Shown here one piece after another: positions 7,074 to 14,181 of a stretch of DNA of 21,233 bases. Below the pieces are notes generated by a model that saw only the letters and a program-made list of their open reading frames with translations, was not told the origin of the DNA and did no database searches. Numbering within the stretch: position 1 is the first letter of the stretch; each line of letters begins with the position of its first letter. A program made the translations under genes and the position numbers. Location of the stretch: IMG/VR virus record IMGVR_UViG_3300044681_000521, positions 1 through 21,233 of that record. The stretch is one strand, 5' to 3'. The stretch comes from a virus.

Positions 7074-7679
7074 TTAATACCTATCCAATGCGTCACTCAT
7101 TGATGTTGGAAATTCATTTAGAGTTTCACAACCACTTTCTACTAATGAACCATCTTTGATAAAGAAAAATCCATGAAAACCCATTCCAGGCTCTTCATAA
7201 TAAAGATGAAATGTGAGATTTTTATAATCTTTAACTGCTAGATTTTTCATAAGAAAATCATCACCTGGAGACCAAGCAGTGCTATAGTTAATTTGCATTT
7301 CATATTCACCACTATCAATTTTATAAATAGGATCAAATGAAACATCATAACAACCCCATTTAGTACCCCAAACATTATTTGCCCAGTCGTACCAATTGTC
7401 AGCACCATATTTATCAATCAACGCCTGATCTTTTTCAGCACCAAAAGCTTTGTCTTCACGCAAATCTTCTGGCATTGGCGTTAGTTTTCTAAACAAACAA
7501 AAGTTTTCAAAGACATATTTTGAATCATCATTGTATCCTCCTTGAATAATTGCATATTTAATTTGGTTTTCACTCAATGGTTCTTCACCGTGTTTTGGAT
7601 TTACACAAGATACGATGAAATTAATTACATCGTCTTTACTGCCTCTTACAGTAAATTGATTTAGGCAATGGTTAGGCAT
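7074..7679 (-). CDS. Api92-like (DUF1281-type, ferredoxin-like domain) protein, 201 aa
   Basis: The start MPNHCLNQFTVRG (1-13), the F-x-LTPMPEDL segment (63-73) and NNVWGTKWGCYD (101-112), followed by a Tyr-x-Thr-x-Trp-Ser-Pro motif (132-138), follow the pattern of the Api92-like/DUF1281 family, found mainly in phages, plasmids and prophages. These are small ferredoxin-like-fold proteins of unknown role. AAAGGAG lies 7 nt before the ATG at 7679. It overlaps the upstream KTSC-like gene by 8 bp. The assignment is from memory of the family pattern. Confidence 0.75.
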   Translation of the reverse strand: MPNHCLNQFTVRGSKDDVINFIVSCVNPKHGEEPLSENQIKYAIIQGGYNDDSKYVFENFCLFRKLTPMPEDLREDKAFGAEKDQALIDKYGADNWYDWANNVWGTKWGCYDVSFDPIYKIDSGEYEMQINYSTAWSPGDDFLMKNLAVKDYKNLTFHLYYEEPGMGFHGFFFIKDGSLVESGCETLNEFPTSMSDALDRY

Positions 7680-8040
7680 TTGTTAGCTCCTTTTGTTTGG
7701 TTTCTCTTGCTTTTTGTTTTCTTACTCTTCTTGCTGCATTATTTTTTGCTAAATATTGCTTCTTCCTTTCAACTTTAATTATTTCAAAATACTTATCTGT
7801 TTTAACTCGACTATTCATTGGATAACATGAGTGTATATATTTATTGTATTGATGAGCAATAAATACATCTTCTTGAAAAAGAGTATCTACGCTTTTTTTA
7901 GAAACATCTTTGTATTTACAGATTATTCCAGATTTAAAATGTATTTCTAAACTACCGGTTTCTTTTTGATCATTATAATCAAACTTAACCTTTCCAATAA
8001 TTGGATCGTCTACATTTTTGTTAATTCTAACCCTGGTCAT
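7672..8040 (-). CDS. KTSC-like domain protein with basic tail, 122 aa
   Basis: The ATG at 8040 is preceded by GGAGGTG at 4 nt, one of the strongest ribosome sites in the window, which decides this start over an in-frame codon 60 nt upstream. Residues about 29-71 (GSLEIHFKSGIICKYKDVSK, then VDTLF and HQYNKYIHSCYP) have the strand-strand-turn-helix layout of KTSC domains, with the Lys/Tyr/Ser/Cys-type positions partly conserved. The C-terminal 35 residues are strongly basic (RRVRKQKARETKQKE), suggesting nucleic-acid contact. The KTSC assignment is tentative. Confidence 0.65.
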   Translation of the reverse strand: MTRVRINKNVDDPIIGKVKFDYNDQKETGSLEIHFKSGIICKYKDVSKKSVDTLFQEDVFIAHQYNKYIHSCYPMNSRVKTDKYFEIIKVERKKQYLAKNNAARRVRKQKARETKQKELTNA

Positions 8041-8731
8041 TTTCACCTCCAAATAGTGATAGTTGATTTTTATTCCATCTTGAAATTGATTCCAAATCAA
8101 ATGGTGGTCTTTCTAAGCCGTACTTATCGGCAAATTCAAACCATTCTGTTGGATATTCCTTATTCCATATTTGCAAATTATAAATTGCTCGCATAACCAT
8201 ATCGTCTGATGGATAATTATCTTCATCCCAATATTCACCAATATTGTGAAGTTCATTGACAATATTCTCAGCCCAATTATTGACAGTTTGATCAGCAAAT
8301 TTTGCTACTTGTAATTGAGGAATATCATCAATATTTTGTTGATATAATCTATCGGAATAATCGCTATCATCAGCAACAGGATAGTTTGTCAATTGGTCTT
8401 GCCATTCCATAGCCTTTTTGAAAGCTTCAGTTATATTTTTATCTTCAATTTCACCTTTACGGTGAAGGATACGGCAAATTAATCTTGTTACTTGACCAAC
8501 AGCCCAATGTCGATATGTTTCAATTCTGAAATCGTTAGGGAATTCAGACATGAGTTTTTGTGATATTGTTTCAAAGTTACTTTCTTCTAAAATATTAGAA
8601 GCTTGGCTTTTATCAATACCACAAAAACCCCAAGTCTCAAACATATCCTTAGGCCCCCAATACCCAAAATCAGATGGTTTTTTTAATCCATCTTCTGCGC
8701 ATTGTAGAAGGTTTTCAGAATATGAAAACAT
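8027..8731 (-). CDS. Hypothetical protein, 234 aa
   Basis: Unrecognised, mostly helical and acidic, rich in Trp and Tyr (SDFGYWGPKDMFETWGFCGI near the start). A central segment (RIETYRHWAVGQVTRLICRILHR) looks like an amphipathic helix pair. It ends with GGENDQG, overlapping the KTSC-like gene by 14 bp. The ATG at 8731 follows the upstream stop by 3 nt (TAATTAATG), with only a weak GGTG upstream, so translation may be coupled. Confidence 0.7.
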   Translation of the reverse strand: MFSYSENLLQCAEDGLKKPSDFGYWGPKDMFETWGFCGIDKSQASNILEESNFETISQKLMSEFPNDFRIETYRHWAVGQVTRLICRILHRKGEIEDKNITEAFKKAMEWQDQLTNYPVADDSDYSDRLYQQNIDDIPQLQVAKFADQTVNNWAENIVNELHNIGEYWDEDNYPSDDMVMRAIYNLQIWNKEYPTEWFEFADKYGLERPPFDLESISRWNKNQLSLFGGENDQG

Positions 8732-8734
8732 TAA

Positions 8735-9214
8735 TTACACCCAATTCAATCCAGTAAGCAATTCGTCAAATGCTTCACGAAGTGCTCCTTGACCTTTGTT
8801 GTAATCATATACTTGTTCTTCATCTTCACCATCAAATGATATGACGCTTGATACCTGATTTACTGTGTAACCCATAATAGAAACCAAAACACGCTTTCTT
8901 TGTGGATGTTGAGATGGAGCAATTTCGTCACCTTCATCATTATTGACAGGCGCAGCCCAACCACCAGTCGAAACACTAATCAAATCGTATTGACCAAGTT
9001 TTGACATCATGATTTCATTTGCTTGGGTTTTTGAAAGCAGTTCATAAATATCTGAATTCTCTCTAATAATATCACAAGTAATTTGTCCATTTTCATTCAG
9101 CTTAACTCCAAGGAGTTGTGCTTTGTTTTTGTTACCGCGTAGTGGTACGCTATCATTGAACACTTTAAAAGAAATATCTTTGAAAGTATCTTGATCAATT
9201 GTTTTCTTTGTCAT
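8735..9214 (-). CDS. Hypothetical protein, 159 aa
   Basis: Unrecognised alpha/beta protein. Notable segments are a basic NKNKAQLLGVKLNENG strand region near residue 30 and an SVSTGGWAAPVNNDEGDEIA loop near residue 80, then two hydrophobic strands (VLVSIMGYTV, VSSVISFDG). AAAGGAAAA precedes the ATG at 9214. It sits 13 bp after its upstream neighbour in the same operon. Confidence 0.7.
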   Translation of the reverse strand: MTKKTIDQDTFKDISFKVFNDSVPLRGNKNKAQLLGVKLNENGQITCDIIRENSDIYELLSKTQANEIMMSKLGQYDLISVSTGGWAAPVNNDEGDEIAPSQHPQRKRVLVSIMGYTVNQVSSVISFDGEDEEQVYDYNKGQGALREAFDELLTGLNWV

Positions 9215-9227
9215 GTTTTTTCCTTTG

Positions 9228-9560
9228 TTATTCTATGCCTTTTGGCAATAGATCTAGTTGTTTTTTTGCTTCATCATCCCAATATTCCGGGAGATTTCTT
9301 TCAATTTCATAAATCACATCATAATCTGTTTCATCATCAAAATTGATTACAACTTCTCCATAAGTTCCAAAATCGTGAGGAAACCATTTCTTGCTAAAAT
9401 AAATGGATCGATTATCTTTAATCAATTCTCCAAACATACGGTTAAGTTGATTAATGTAGGCATCCATTTCATTATTTGCTCTTTGACGAAAACCCTCATC
9501 TCCAACTTGAGCACAATTTTCACTACAAGGTGAAGGTCCAATTTCCATATAATCTTTCAT
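9228..9560 (-). CDS. Conserved-looking phage protein with MEIGPSPC start, 110 aa
   Basis: The N-terminus MEIGPSPCSENCAQVG and the central FPHDFGTYGEVVINFDDE resemble a small protein seen repeatedly in phage genomes, beginning MEIGPSP-C and containing FPHDFGxYxEV. It has no known function. The C-terminus is acidic, ending with a predicted helix. The ATG at 9560 shares its A with the upstream stop (TAATG). The alternative start at residue 5 (MEIG) is possible and would match the remembered family start better. Confidence 0.7.
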   Translation of the reverse strand: MKDYMEIGPSPCSENCAQVGDEGFRQRANNEMDAYINQLNRMFGELIKDNRSIYFSKKWFPHDFGTYGEVVINFDDETDYDVIYEIERNLPEYWDDEAKKQLDLLPKGIE

Positions 9561-9967
9561 TATTCTTCTTCTCCGTTTCTAAGATATGAACCTACTGAAT
9601 TAAAATTATTGCTAAGTATTGCTAAATGATTTTTCCATTTTTCAACACTAACAACATCATGAATATGTTGAAGATCAGCCAATAATTCTTCATTTAATTC
9701 CCAATTTGGAATTGATTTTACAATTGCTGCTCTAACTGACATATCGTAAACATCATTTTTTTCTAATCCAGCTGAATAATGTTTGTCTTCAATAAGACAA
9801 CCAATAGCACAAGATAATCCATCAGGACTTCTATAAGCACAGAAAATGTTTGATATTTCATTTACATCAAGTTTTTCTTCTGCTAATTGTGATTTTGCAT
9901 TTTGTGTTTCAAGATGATTTCTAATGTAGCAAAATACATCAAAATCCGTTAGTAGATTAGTTTTCAT
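9560..9967 (-). CDS. Hypothetical protein, 135 aa
   Basis: Start set at the ATG at 9967 because its ATGA overlaps the stop of the 48-aa upstream gene, and AGGAGAT lies about 10 nt upstream. The product is mostly helical. A motif IFCAYRSPDGLSCAIGCLIED (about 41-61) holds two cysteines and resembles proteins that begin with a CAYR-x-P-DGxxCA signature in bacteria and phages, of unknown function. The C-terminal part is a helix-rich HIHDVVSVEKWKNHLAILS. Confidence 0.7.
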   Translation of the reverse strand: MKTNLLTDFDVFCYIRNHLETQNAKSQLAEEKLDVNEISNIFCAYRSPDGLSCAIGCLIEDKHYSAGLEKNDVYDMSVRAAIVKSIPNWELNEELLADLQHIHDVVSVEKWKNHLAILSNNFNSVGSYLRNGEEE

Positions 9968-10110
9968 TTTTTGCTTATCTCCTCTTGCCACTTTTGGAAA
10001 TCTTCATTCATTTCCAAATCCAATTTCCAATCGTATGGCTCAATCACTTCGTGAATACCCAATACTTCTTTTGTTGTTGCGTATTGCCAATTTCTTCTTT
10101 GATTATTCAT
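9964..10110 (-). CDS. Hypothetical small protein, 48 aa
   Basis: ATG at 10110 with AAAGGT 6 nt upstream; the stop TGA overlaps the next ATG (ATGA). The product (MNNQRRNWQYATTKEVLGIH onwards) is short, charged and helical, with no recognised family. The good Shine-Dalgarno and the precise 4-bp overlap make it credible despite its length. Confidence 0.6.
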   Translation of the reverse strand: MNNQRRNWQYATTKEVLGIHEVIEPYDWKLDLEMNEDFQKWQEEISKK

Positions 10111-10130
10111 TGGTTTACCTTTCTTTGTTG

Positions 10131-10370
10131 TTATTCGGATTTAAATTGCAGCGTTTTTACATAGCGAACTTTTTGCGATTCAATTGCTTGTTTCAAGCAG
10201 TTATCGCAAATCGTTGCTTCAAATTGATCTAAATCAAAATTGCTACCATAATCGCTTTGGACAATGATATCTGAAGCATTTTCCAGATTTGTTGTTTTTT
10301 CCAAATCCGGCCATAGATACTTCACTTCACGGTCACAAATAATGCAATTTGTTGGCTGATTGTTTCTCAT
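10131..10370 (-). CDS. Zinc-ribbon-like small protein, 79 aa
   Basis: Two CxxC knuckles, NCIICDRE (C9, C12) and TICDNCLK (C55, C58), frame a segment holding SDYGSNFDLDQFEA. This is a small zinc-binding fold as found in many phage proteins of unknown role. The ATG at 10370 shares its A with the upstream stop (TAATG). Confidence 0.7.
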   Translation of the reverse strand: MRNNQPTNCIICDREVKYLWPDLEKTTNLENASDIIVQSDYGSNFDLDQFEATICDNCLKQAIESQKVRYVKTLQFKSE

Positions 10371-10606
10371 TACAAATTTTCTCTTTCTTGTAATAGGTCA
10401 CTTCTTGTATTTAGTGTTTGTAGTTGATCTTTCTTAACCCAAAAATAATTGGATTTGTGAAGTAGAGCAACTGTGTATTCTTTAATAAACTCTCGATGCT
10501 TTATATCAAGCCCTTTCAAATGGCAATCGTGAGCCATACAGTAATCGTATCCGGCTTCTTTTCGCTCATCTGAAAACTCTTGTTCACAATAAATACAAAT
10601 AGCCAT
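10370..10606 (-). CDS. Zinc-finger-like small protein, 78 aa
   Basis: MAICIYCEQEF supplies a CxxC (C4, C7) and YDYCMAHDCHLKG supplies C23, H26 and C28, enough ligands for one zinc site. The rest is helical with a KHREFIKEYTVALLHK segment. AAAGGG lies 6 nt before the ATG at 10606. It pairs with the next zinc-ribbon gene in tandem, which suggests related roles. Confidence 0.65.
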   Translation of the reverse strand: MAICIYCEQEFSDERKEAGYDYCMAHDCHLKGLDIKHREFIKEYTVALLHKSNYFWVKKDQLQTLNTRSDLLQERENL

Positions 10607-10630
10607 TTTTGCCCTTTCAGTATTCTGCTT

Positions 10631-10870
10631 TTAGTTTTCTTCATCCCTTATTGTAAAGATGTTCATCAGGAATAAATCAACATCTTTTGATGTGGATTTT
10701 TTAACCTGATTAACATCTGTATACCAACCAGTTAACGTGTTATTTACTTCATAAATATAACAACTATCTGGGTCTTCTTTGGCATAACTATCAAAGTATG
10801 CCAATTCATAATCTATCCAGTTATCATATTCTGGATACCATCTAACTAAATCACCTTTTTTAAACATCAT
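10631..10870 (-). CDS. Small SH3-barrel-like protein, 79 aa
   Basis: Starts MMFKKGDLVRWYPEYDNWID, the pattern of a small beta-barrel opening with a KGDxVxW strand. Beta-prone segments YIYEVNNTLTGWYTDVNQV follow, and then a short hydrophobic helix. ATGs at 10870 and 10867 are both possible; GGAAGAAAG lies upstream. The longer frame that opens 45 nt upstream lies in the body of the neighbouring gene and is not chosen. Overlap with that gene is 11 bp. Confidence 0.55.
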   Translation of the reverse strand: MMFKKGDLVRWYPEYDNWIDYELAYFDSYAKEDPDSCYIYEVNNTLTGWYTDVNQVKKSTSKDVDLFLMNIFTIRDEEN

Positions 10871-11054
10871 TATCTTCTTTCCGAAGTAATTTACAAATCT
10901 TGATAATTTTCTCAAGGTTTTTGTGACCAGGATTATTTATCCCGGCATTTCTCAATAACCAACCTGGATCTTTTTGCCGATGAATAGGCACATCCATTTG
11001 ACGAGTTAGATTTTCTAACTCATTCAATAGCTGATTCTTAATTAGATTGTCCAT
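10860..11054 (-). CDS. Hypothetical small helical protein, 64 aa
   Basis: Start set at the ATG at 11054, with GAAGGA 3-4 nt upstream, giving a 17-bp overlap with the previous gene; upstream in-frame codons lie inside that gene. The product is basic and helical (LIKNQLLNELENLTRQMDVP, then GHKNLEKIIKICKLLRKED). No family is recognised. Confidence 0.55.
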   Translation of the reverse strand: MDNLIKNQLLNELENLTRQMDVPIHRQKDPGWLLRNAGINNPGHKNLEKIIKICKLLRKEDNDV

Positions 11055-11442
11055 TTTCCTTCTTTCTGATTTCGTCACCTTCATAGACAACGAATGTGAA
11101 ATCGTTATCAAATAGCCATTGGCAAAGAATATTTGCTTCATTAGTTGGAAGCATACGGAATTCAATAATGTCATCCAATACTGCTACCAGACCTTTTTTG
11201 TTTACTCGACGCACTTTGATACGCACAAGTGAAGCATAAAAATCCCAATCAACTTTTGTCCAACCATCACGGTGATGTGGATAATTTGTCAAATATGTAC
11301 CACCATCAAAATACGGTTTGATTTTCTTTTTCTTTTGACGTGGGAATTCTAGTTCACTTTCATCAACAATGACCATATCCAAATCATCTGCTGATGAAAC
11401 ATCATTTTGTAGAACATTGTCTCGCATTTCACTGTTTTCCAT
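11038..11442 (-). CDS. Hypothetical protein, 134 aa
   Basis: The N-terminal 35 residues are acidic and probably disordered (SSADDLDMVIVDESELEF), followed by a lysine run (QKKKKIKP). The remainder looks like a compact alpha/beta unit (DWDFYASLVRIKVRRVN, LCQWLFDNDFTFVVYEGDE). AAAGGT about 7 nt upstream supports the ATG at 11442. No family is recognised. Confidence 0.65.
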   Translation of the reverse strand: MENSEMRDNVLQNDVSSADDLDMVIVDESELEFPRQKKKKIKPYFDGGTYLTNYPHHRDGWTKVDWDFYASLVRIKVRRVNKKGLVAVLDDIIEFRMLPTNEANILCQWLFDNDFTFVVYEGDEIRKKENGQSN

Positions 11443-11462
11443 TGTTGTTACCTTTCTTGTAA

Positions 11463-11804
11463 CTATTTATTATCGACCGGAATAAACAAATAATCTTGTT
11501 CAGTCATTCCAATAATGCCATACATACTTGCTTTATAAGGCCATTGAATATGATTAGCATCAATCAATTGCCATTTATCACTATCTTCACAATGCCTATT
11601 GTCATTCCAAAGTGTTTTGAATACTTCAATCATAAGCATTTTGTCACCAACTGACAAATTCATAGATTTAGCCTCTTCACAAAGGCTTTTCTTTATCGCT
11701 TCTCCATTTCGCCATACACCATAATCATCTGAATAATAATATGTATGATCAAAACGAAATACTTTTACAGCAAATTGAATTACCTCATTTGTGTCGTTTC
11801 TCAT
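11463..11804 (-). CDS. Hypothetical protein, 113 aa
   Basis: Unrecognised alpha/beta protein rich in Tyr and Trp (FRFDHTYYYSDDYGVWRNG; LIDANHIQWPYKASMYGIIG). AAAGGAC lies 7 nt before the ATG at 11804, which shares its A with the stop of the upstream gene (TAATG). Confidence 0.65.
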   Translation of the reverse strand: MRNDTNEVIQFAVKVFRFDHTYYYSDDYGVWRNGEAIKKSLCEEAKSMNLSVGDKMLMIEVFKTLWNDNRHCEDSDKWQLIDANHIQWPYKASMYGIIGMTEQDYLFIPVDNK

Positions 11805-12241
11805 TAGTTTGTCCTTTCTTGAATATTTTTGATACTTACTTTGGTACTTTCATTAGATGAGACGTGTTTTGTAATATCAATACGCTCATCTCCAATCATT
11901 GCGTTATTATTGATACTACCAATACCACAAACAGAATACTTATGAACTCGCCTACCTGAAAACACACGCTTAGCGTATTTGTAACCTTCTGGATAGGCAA
12001 CAACAAAAAACTTACCGTCATCTTTGCGACGAAGGAAAATCTTTTGTGAAGCCAATAACTCAGACAAAAACTTGAGCGTAATGGCTTTATTTTTACCACT
12101 CTCAGCAATAGATGTAAGAACGGCATAAACAGTTGCTTTACCATTTTGATCAACCGTGACAAATTTCATTACTTTGCCGTAGTCAGTTTTGTTATCTTTG
12201 ATAGATAGCCCAACAAGAGCGTCAAAAATAGACAAATCCAT
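11804..12241 (-). CDS. Hypothetical protein, 145 aa; first gene of the leftward small-gene operon
   Basis: Unrecognised. Residues 17-60 (NKTDYGKVMKFVTVDQNGKA and ITLKFLSELLASQKIFLRR) are strand-helix-rich, and the C-terminal half is basic (RVFSGRRVHKYSV). It is the promoter-proximal gene of the long block reaching to 581, behind the 417-bp non-coding region. AAAGGGATAGGTT precedes the ATG at 12241. First-gene position suggests an early or strongly expressed product. Confidence 0.65.
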   Translation of the reverse strand: MDLSIFDALVGLSIKDNKTDYGKVMKFVTVDQNGKATVYAVLTSIAESGKNKAITLKFLSELLASQKIFLRRKDDGKFFVVAYPEGYKYAKRVFSGRRVHKYSVCGIGSINNNAMIGDERIDITKHVSSNESTKVSIKNIQERTN

Positions 12242-12516
12242 AACCTATCCCTTTCTCGTATCTGATTTTTTACACAATACAAACGACGACCCAATACCGT
12301 ACACAATGAATAAACTATTGCGTAGATAATGGCTCGTCATTTGTGTAACCATACTATCAGGGGAACGTGTCGAAAAAAACCTCAAAATAAAGATTTCTGA
12401 GATTTCTTTTGGATCGGGGATAAGATCAGACAGATGCTCAATTTATCTATTAATTAAGATCCCGGCATAATCTCCAAGATGAGCTTATATTTAATGATCG
12501 GCTTGTCGATCCAGTC

Positions 12517-12545
12517 AATATAATGAATTAGCTAAAAACTGACAC
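12517..12545 (-). promoter_or_regulatory. Candidate leftward promoter for the small-gene operon
   Basis: On the minus strand GTGTCA (12540-12545, 4 of 6 to TTGACA) and TATATT (12517-12522, 5 of 6 to TATAAT) are spaced exactly 17 bp. The two palindromes at 12554-12579 lie just upstream of the -35. Sequence match only. Confidence 0.4.
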
Positions 12546-12550
12546 GCCCC

Positions 12551-12579
12551 CATGTAATATTACGACCATGTAATATTAC
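12551..12579. repeat. Pair of 10-bp palindromes, 16-bp pitch
   Basis: GTAATATTAC occurs at 12554-12563 and 12570-12579, each a perfect palindrome and each preceded by CAT, with a 16-bp repeat distance. The same motif at the same pitch forms the array at 15927-16018. Candidate operator or protein-binding sites. Confidence 0.75.
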
Positions 12580-12658
12580 CGCTGGCGTTTATCCTAAGTT
12601 TTATCAAAATTTTAGTATATTTTTTTAAGCACCCCAGGGGCTTTATGAAAATCCCAAT

Positions 12659-13471
12659 TTAGGAATTGTTTTTGGAAATTTCCATTAGGTAATCTATCAT
12701 ATTACCTTGATATGTAAAACGACCTAAATGACTAAGCTCAATCGCCGGATCAACCCAAATCTTTCCACCAATCTTTTGCCAATATCGACAAAAACCGTAG
12801 TCTTCACTCAGAAAGCGTTTATTTTCGTCTACATAAGAATTAAAGAGAGCATAAGTGTGTTTCAACTCATCACCTTTTAAACCTCCTGTATCATCTTTAA
12901 ATTGTAATTCTGGGTAAGCCTCAAACATCTTTGTAAACACTTCTCTTTTAATTAACATAAATCCTGTACCTGCATCATGAACAGCAATAGCACCATTATC
13001 AGTTTCAATTTTATCTTGTCCAACAGTTACCGGATTGACAACAAATCGTGTAGCTTTTGCCGCTAATTTATCTGGCTCAACACCTTCCTGAGCAAGTTTG
13101 TGAACTTTTTTCCAATTAATATCTTTGATCGGATAAGAACCTGTAATAATATCCTTATCGTGCCAGAGCATCTTCAATATATCATTATGGTTGAACTTTA
13201 AATCAACATCAATAAATAGTAAATGCGTGAACTGTTCGGCGGCCATAAACTTAGCAACAATGCTGTTTCTAGCCCTGGAAATTAGAGAATCACTAATTGT
13301 GCCAATTCCAAAACGCAATCCAATTTGTTTAAAATACATAGCAGCTTGAACAAGGGACAAAGTAAATGGTTCAGTCAATTGTCGATCATAACAAGGAAGT
13401 GCAATCATTGGAGCCCACTTAGCAATTTGCTCCGGCGATATTTCAATATTTTGTTTTTCAGTAGTTAACAT
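12659..13471 (-). CDS. GT-A fold (family 2-like) glycosyltransferase, 270 aa
   Basis: The product has the layout of a small GT-A enzyme: MIALPCYDRQ near the start, SRARNSIVAKFM (65-76), HLLFIDVDLKF with the metal/nucleotide-sugar DVD motif (88-90), DAGTGFMLIKREVF (167-179) as acceptor region, and SEDYGFCRYWQKIGGKIWVD (222-241) with E223/D224 as candidate catalytic base, followed by SHLG (H248). Phage enzymes of this type glycosylate virion proteins, phage DNA or host surface glycans; the target here is unknown. It has no Shine-Dalgarno and its ATG coincides with the start expected from an extended -10 promoter, so its mRNA may be leaderless. It stands alone, between a terminator and the 417-bp non-coding region. 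Confidence 0.85.
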   Translation of the reverse strand: MLTTEKQNIEISPEQIAKWAPMIALPCYDRQLTEPFTLSLVQAAMYFKQIGLRFGIGTISDSLISRARNSIVAKFMAAEQFTHLLFIDVDLKFNHNDILKMLWHDKDIITGSYPIKDINWKKVHKLAQEGVEPDKLAAKATRFVVNPVTVGQDKIETDNGAIAVHDAGTGFMLIKREVFTKMFEAYPELQFKDDTGGLKGDELKHTYALFNSYVDENKRFLSEDYGFCRYWQKIGGKIWVDPAIELSHLGRFTYQGNMIDYLMEISKNNS

Positions 13472-13477
13472 ATTAAC

Positions 13478-13486
13478 AGTATAGCA
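13478..13486 (-). promoter_or_regulatory. Extended -10 promoter, probable leaderless start
   Basis: On the minus strand TGC-TATACT (extended -10, hexamer at 13478-13483) immediately follows the T-tract of the terminator. The expected start site, about 7 nt downstream, falls at the ATG at 13471. No -35 match at 17 bp, as is common for extended -10 promoters. Confidence 0.5.
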
Positions 13487-13512
13487 AAAAAAAGTGGGGC
13501 TTTCGCCCCACT
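13485..13512 (-). terminator. Intrinsic terminator after the 13545-13880 gene
   Basis: A perfect 8-bp GC-rich stem (13493-13500 with 13505-13512) closes a 4-nt loop, GAAA on the minus strand. It is followed on that strand by an uninterrupted T-tract (13492-13485). This is the clearest terminator in the window and ends the transcript carrying the 111-aa gene. Confidence 0.9.
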
Positions 13513-13544
13513 CAAAAAAACTTATTTATTTTTTTATTGATTTA

Positions 13545-13880
13545 TTACTTAGACTTTACGGTAGTCGTATTCTTGTTCTTAACCGAGCTAACTTCATTAG
13601 CCTGAACTGTTGCATTACCACCACGATTAGCCTTGAAGAAAAGTTCCTTTTTAGCCGAGTCATAGCGAATGATAATCTTATATCCAAACTTTTTTGCCTG
13701 CGCACGAATACGCTGTTGCATTGAGTTATATGGATTACCAGGCTCAACAAAAAGGCTAAACTTTTGTCCAGTATTAACCGATTCATGTAGTGCATTGATA
13801 ATTGCCTGCAAATCTTCAGACTGTCTGCCAGCCCTACTAATTTCTGGGAAACTATCTACTTTGTTCATTTTTAGTGCCAT
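13545..13880 (-). CDS. Hypothetical protein, 111 aa
   Basis: Unrecognised. An N-terminal SRAGRQSEDLQAIINALHES helix (15-34) is followed by a strand (QKFSLFVEPG), a helix (MQQRIRAQAKKFGYK) and a strand pair (IIIRYDSAKKELFFKA). The last 25 residues are Asn/Val/Lys-rich and probably disordered. The layout (helix, strand, helix, strand hairpin, basic tail) would suit a small nucleic-acid-binding protein; this is inference. GGAGA lies 7 nt before the ATG at 13880. A strong terminator follows. Confidence 0.7.
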   Translation of the reverse strand: MALKMNKVDSFPEISRAGRQSEDLQAIINALHESVNTGQKFSLFVEPGNPYNSMQQRIRAQAKKFGYKIIIRYDSAKKELFFKANRGGNATVQANEVSSVKNKNTTTVKSK

Positions 13881-13984
13881 TTTATTTTCTCCGTATTCTG
13901 ACTTGTTTACTTATGTGATGCTGACGGTTGCCAGCGAGTAGAACAGTAGCACAGGGAAATATCTAATGTGTGAGAAACAAAAAA

Positions 13985-14016
13985 TTTTTTTAATAACCGA
14001 TCTAAGCTTGGTTATT
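13985..14016 (-). terminator. Weak candidate terminator after the 59-aa gene
   Basis: AATAACC (14010-14016 on the minus strand) can pair with GGTTATT (13992-13998) over an 11-nt loop, followed by A7 and then a T6 tract. The stem is AT-rich and overlaps the end of the coding sequence, so termination would be partial at best. Confidence 0.3.
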
Positions 14017-14181
14017 GATGATTGACTGTTGCGCTGCAAATTCCTTGATCTTTTCCTTCAACTTCTCATTCTCAATTCGCAGTGCAGTAATTTGAAGAAA
14101 AGCTTTCTGTAATTCTCCAGACAAAACCACGGCAATTTCTTCAGCTGTTGCCGTGACACCTTCTAAAGGGTTTCCAGCCAT
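14002..14181 (-). CDS. Small coiled-coil protein, 59 aa
   Basis: ATG at 14181, TAG at 14002-14004; overlaps the end of the terminase large subunit gene by 19 bp. After a Gly/Thr/Ala-rich start, residues about 24-50 (LQKAFLQITALRIENEKLKE) show heptad spacing of Leu/Ile with an internal Asn, a short leucine-zipper-like coiled coil. Small coiled-coil proteins next to terminase genes occur in many phages; the role is unknown. Upstream of its ATG the Shine-Dalgarno is poor (GGCTAATAA), so coupling to terminase translation is likely. Confidence 0.6.
   Translation of the reverse strand: MAGNPLEGVTATAEEIAVVLSGELQKAFLQITALRIENEKLKEKIKEFAAQQSIINNQA

Larger units (their letters stand above)
12242..12658. 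other. Longest non-coding region (417 bp), probable regulatory leader
   Basis: No frame here looks coding. It holds the palindrome pair at 12554-12579, a candidate leftward promoter at 12517-12545, a further TATACT hexamer on the minus strand at 12614-12619 without a good -35, a short inverted repeat GATCG-6 nt-CGATC at 12496-12511, and a 9-bp tandem repeat AGATTTCTG/AGATTTCTT at 12391-12408. If transcription starts near 12510, the leader before the ATG at 12241 would be about 270 nt. I see no recognisable riboswitch, tRNA or strong terminator in it. Confidence 0.6.

Noticed and set aside
11896-12162. 88-aa minus-strand frame with hydrophobic stretches
   Set aside because: Nested out of frame in the 145-aa gene at 11804-12241, which has the ribosome site and the operon junction.
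12619-12647. GC-rich inverted repeat AAGCACCCCAGGGGCTT as terminator of the glycosyltransferase gene
   Set aside because: The stem is imperfect, the loop would be too small and the minus strand continues with an A-run rather than T-run.
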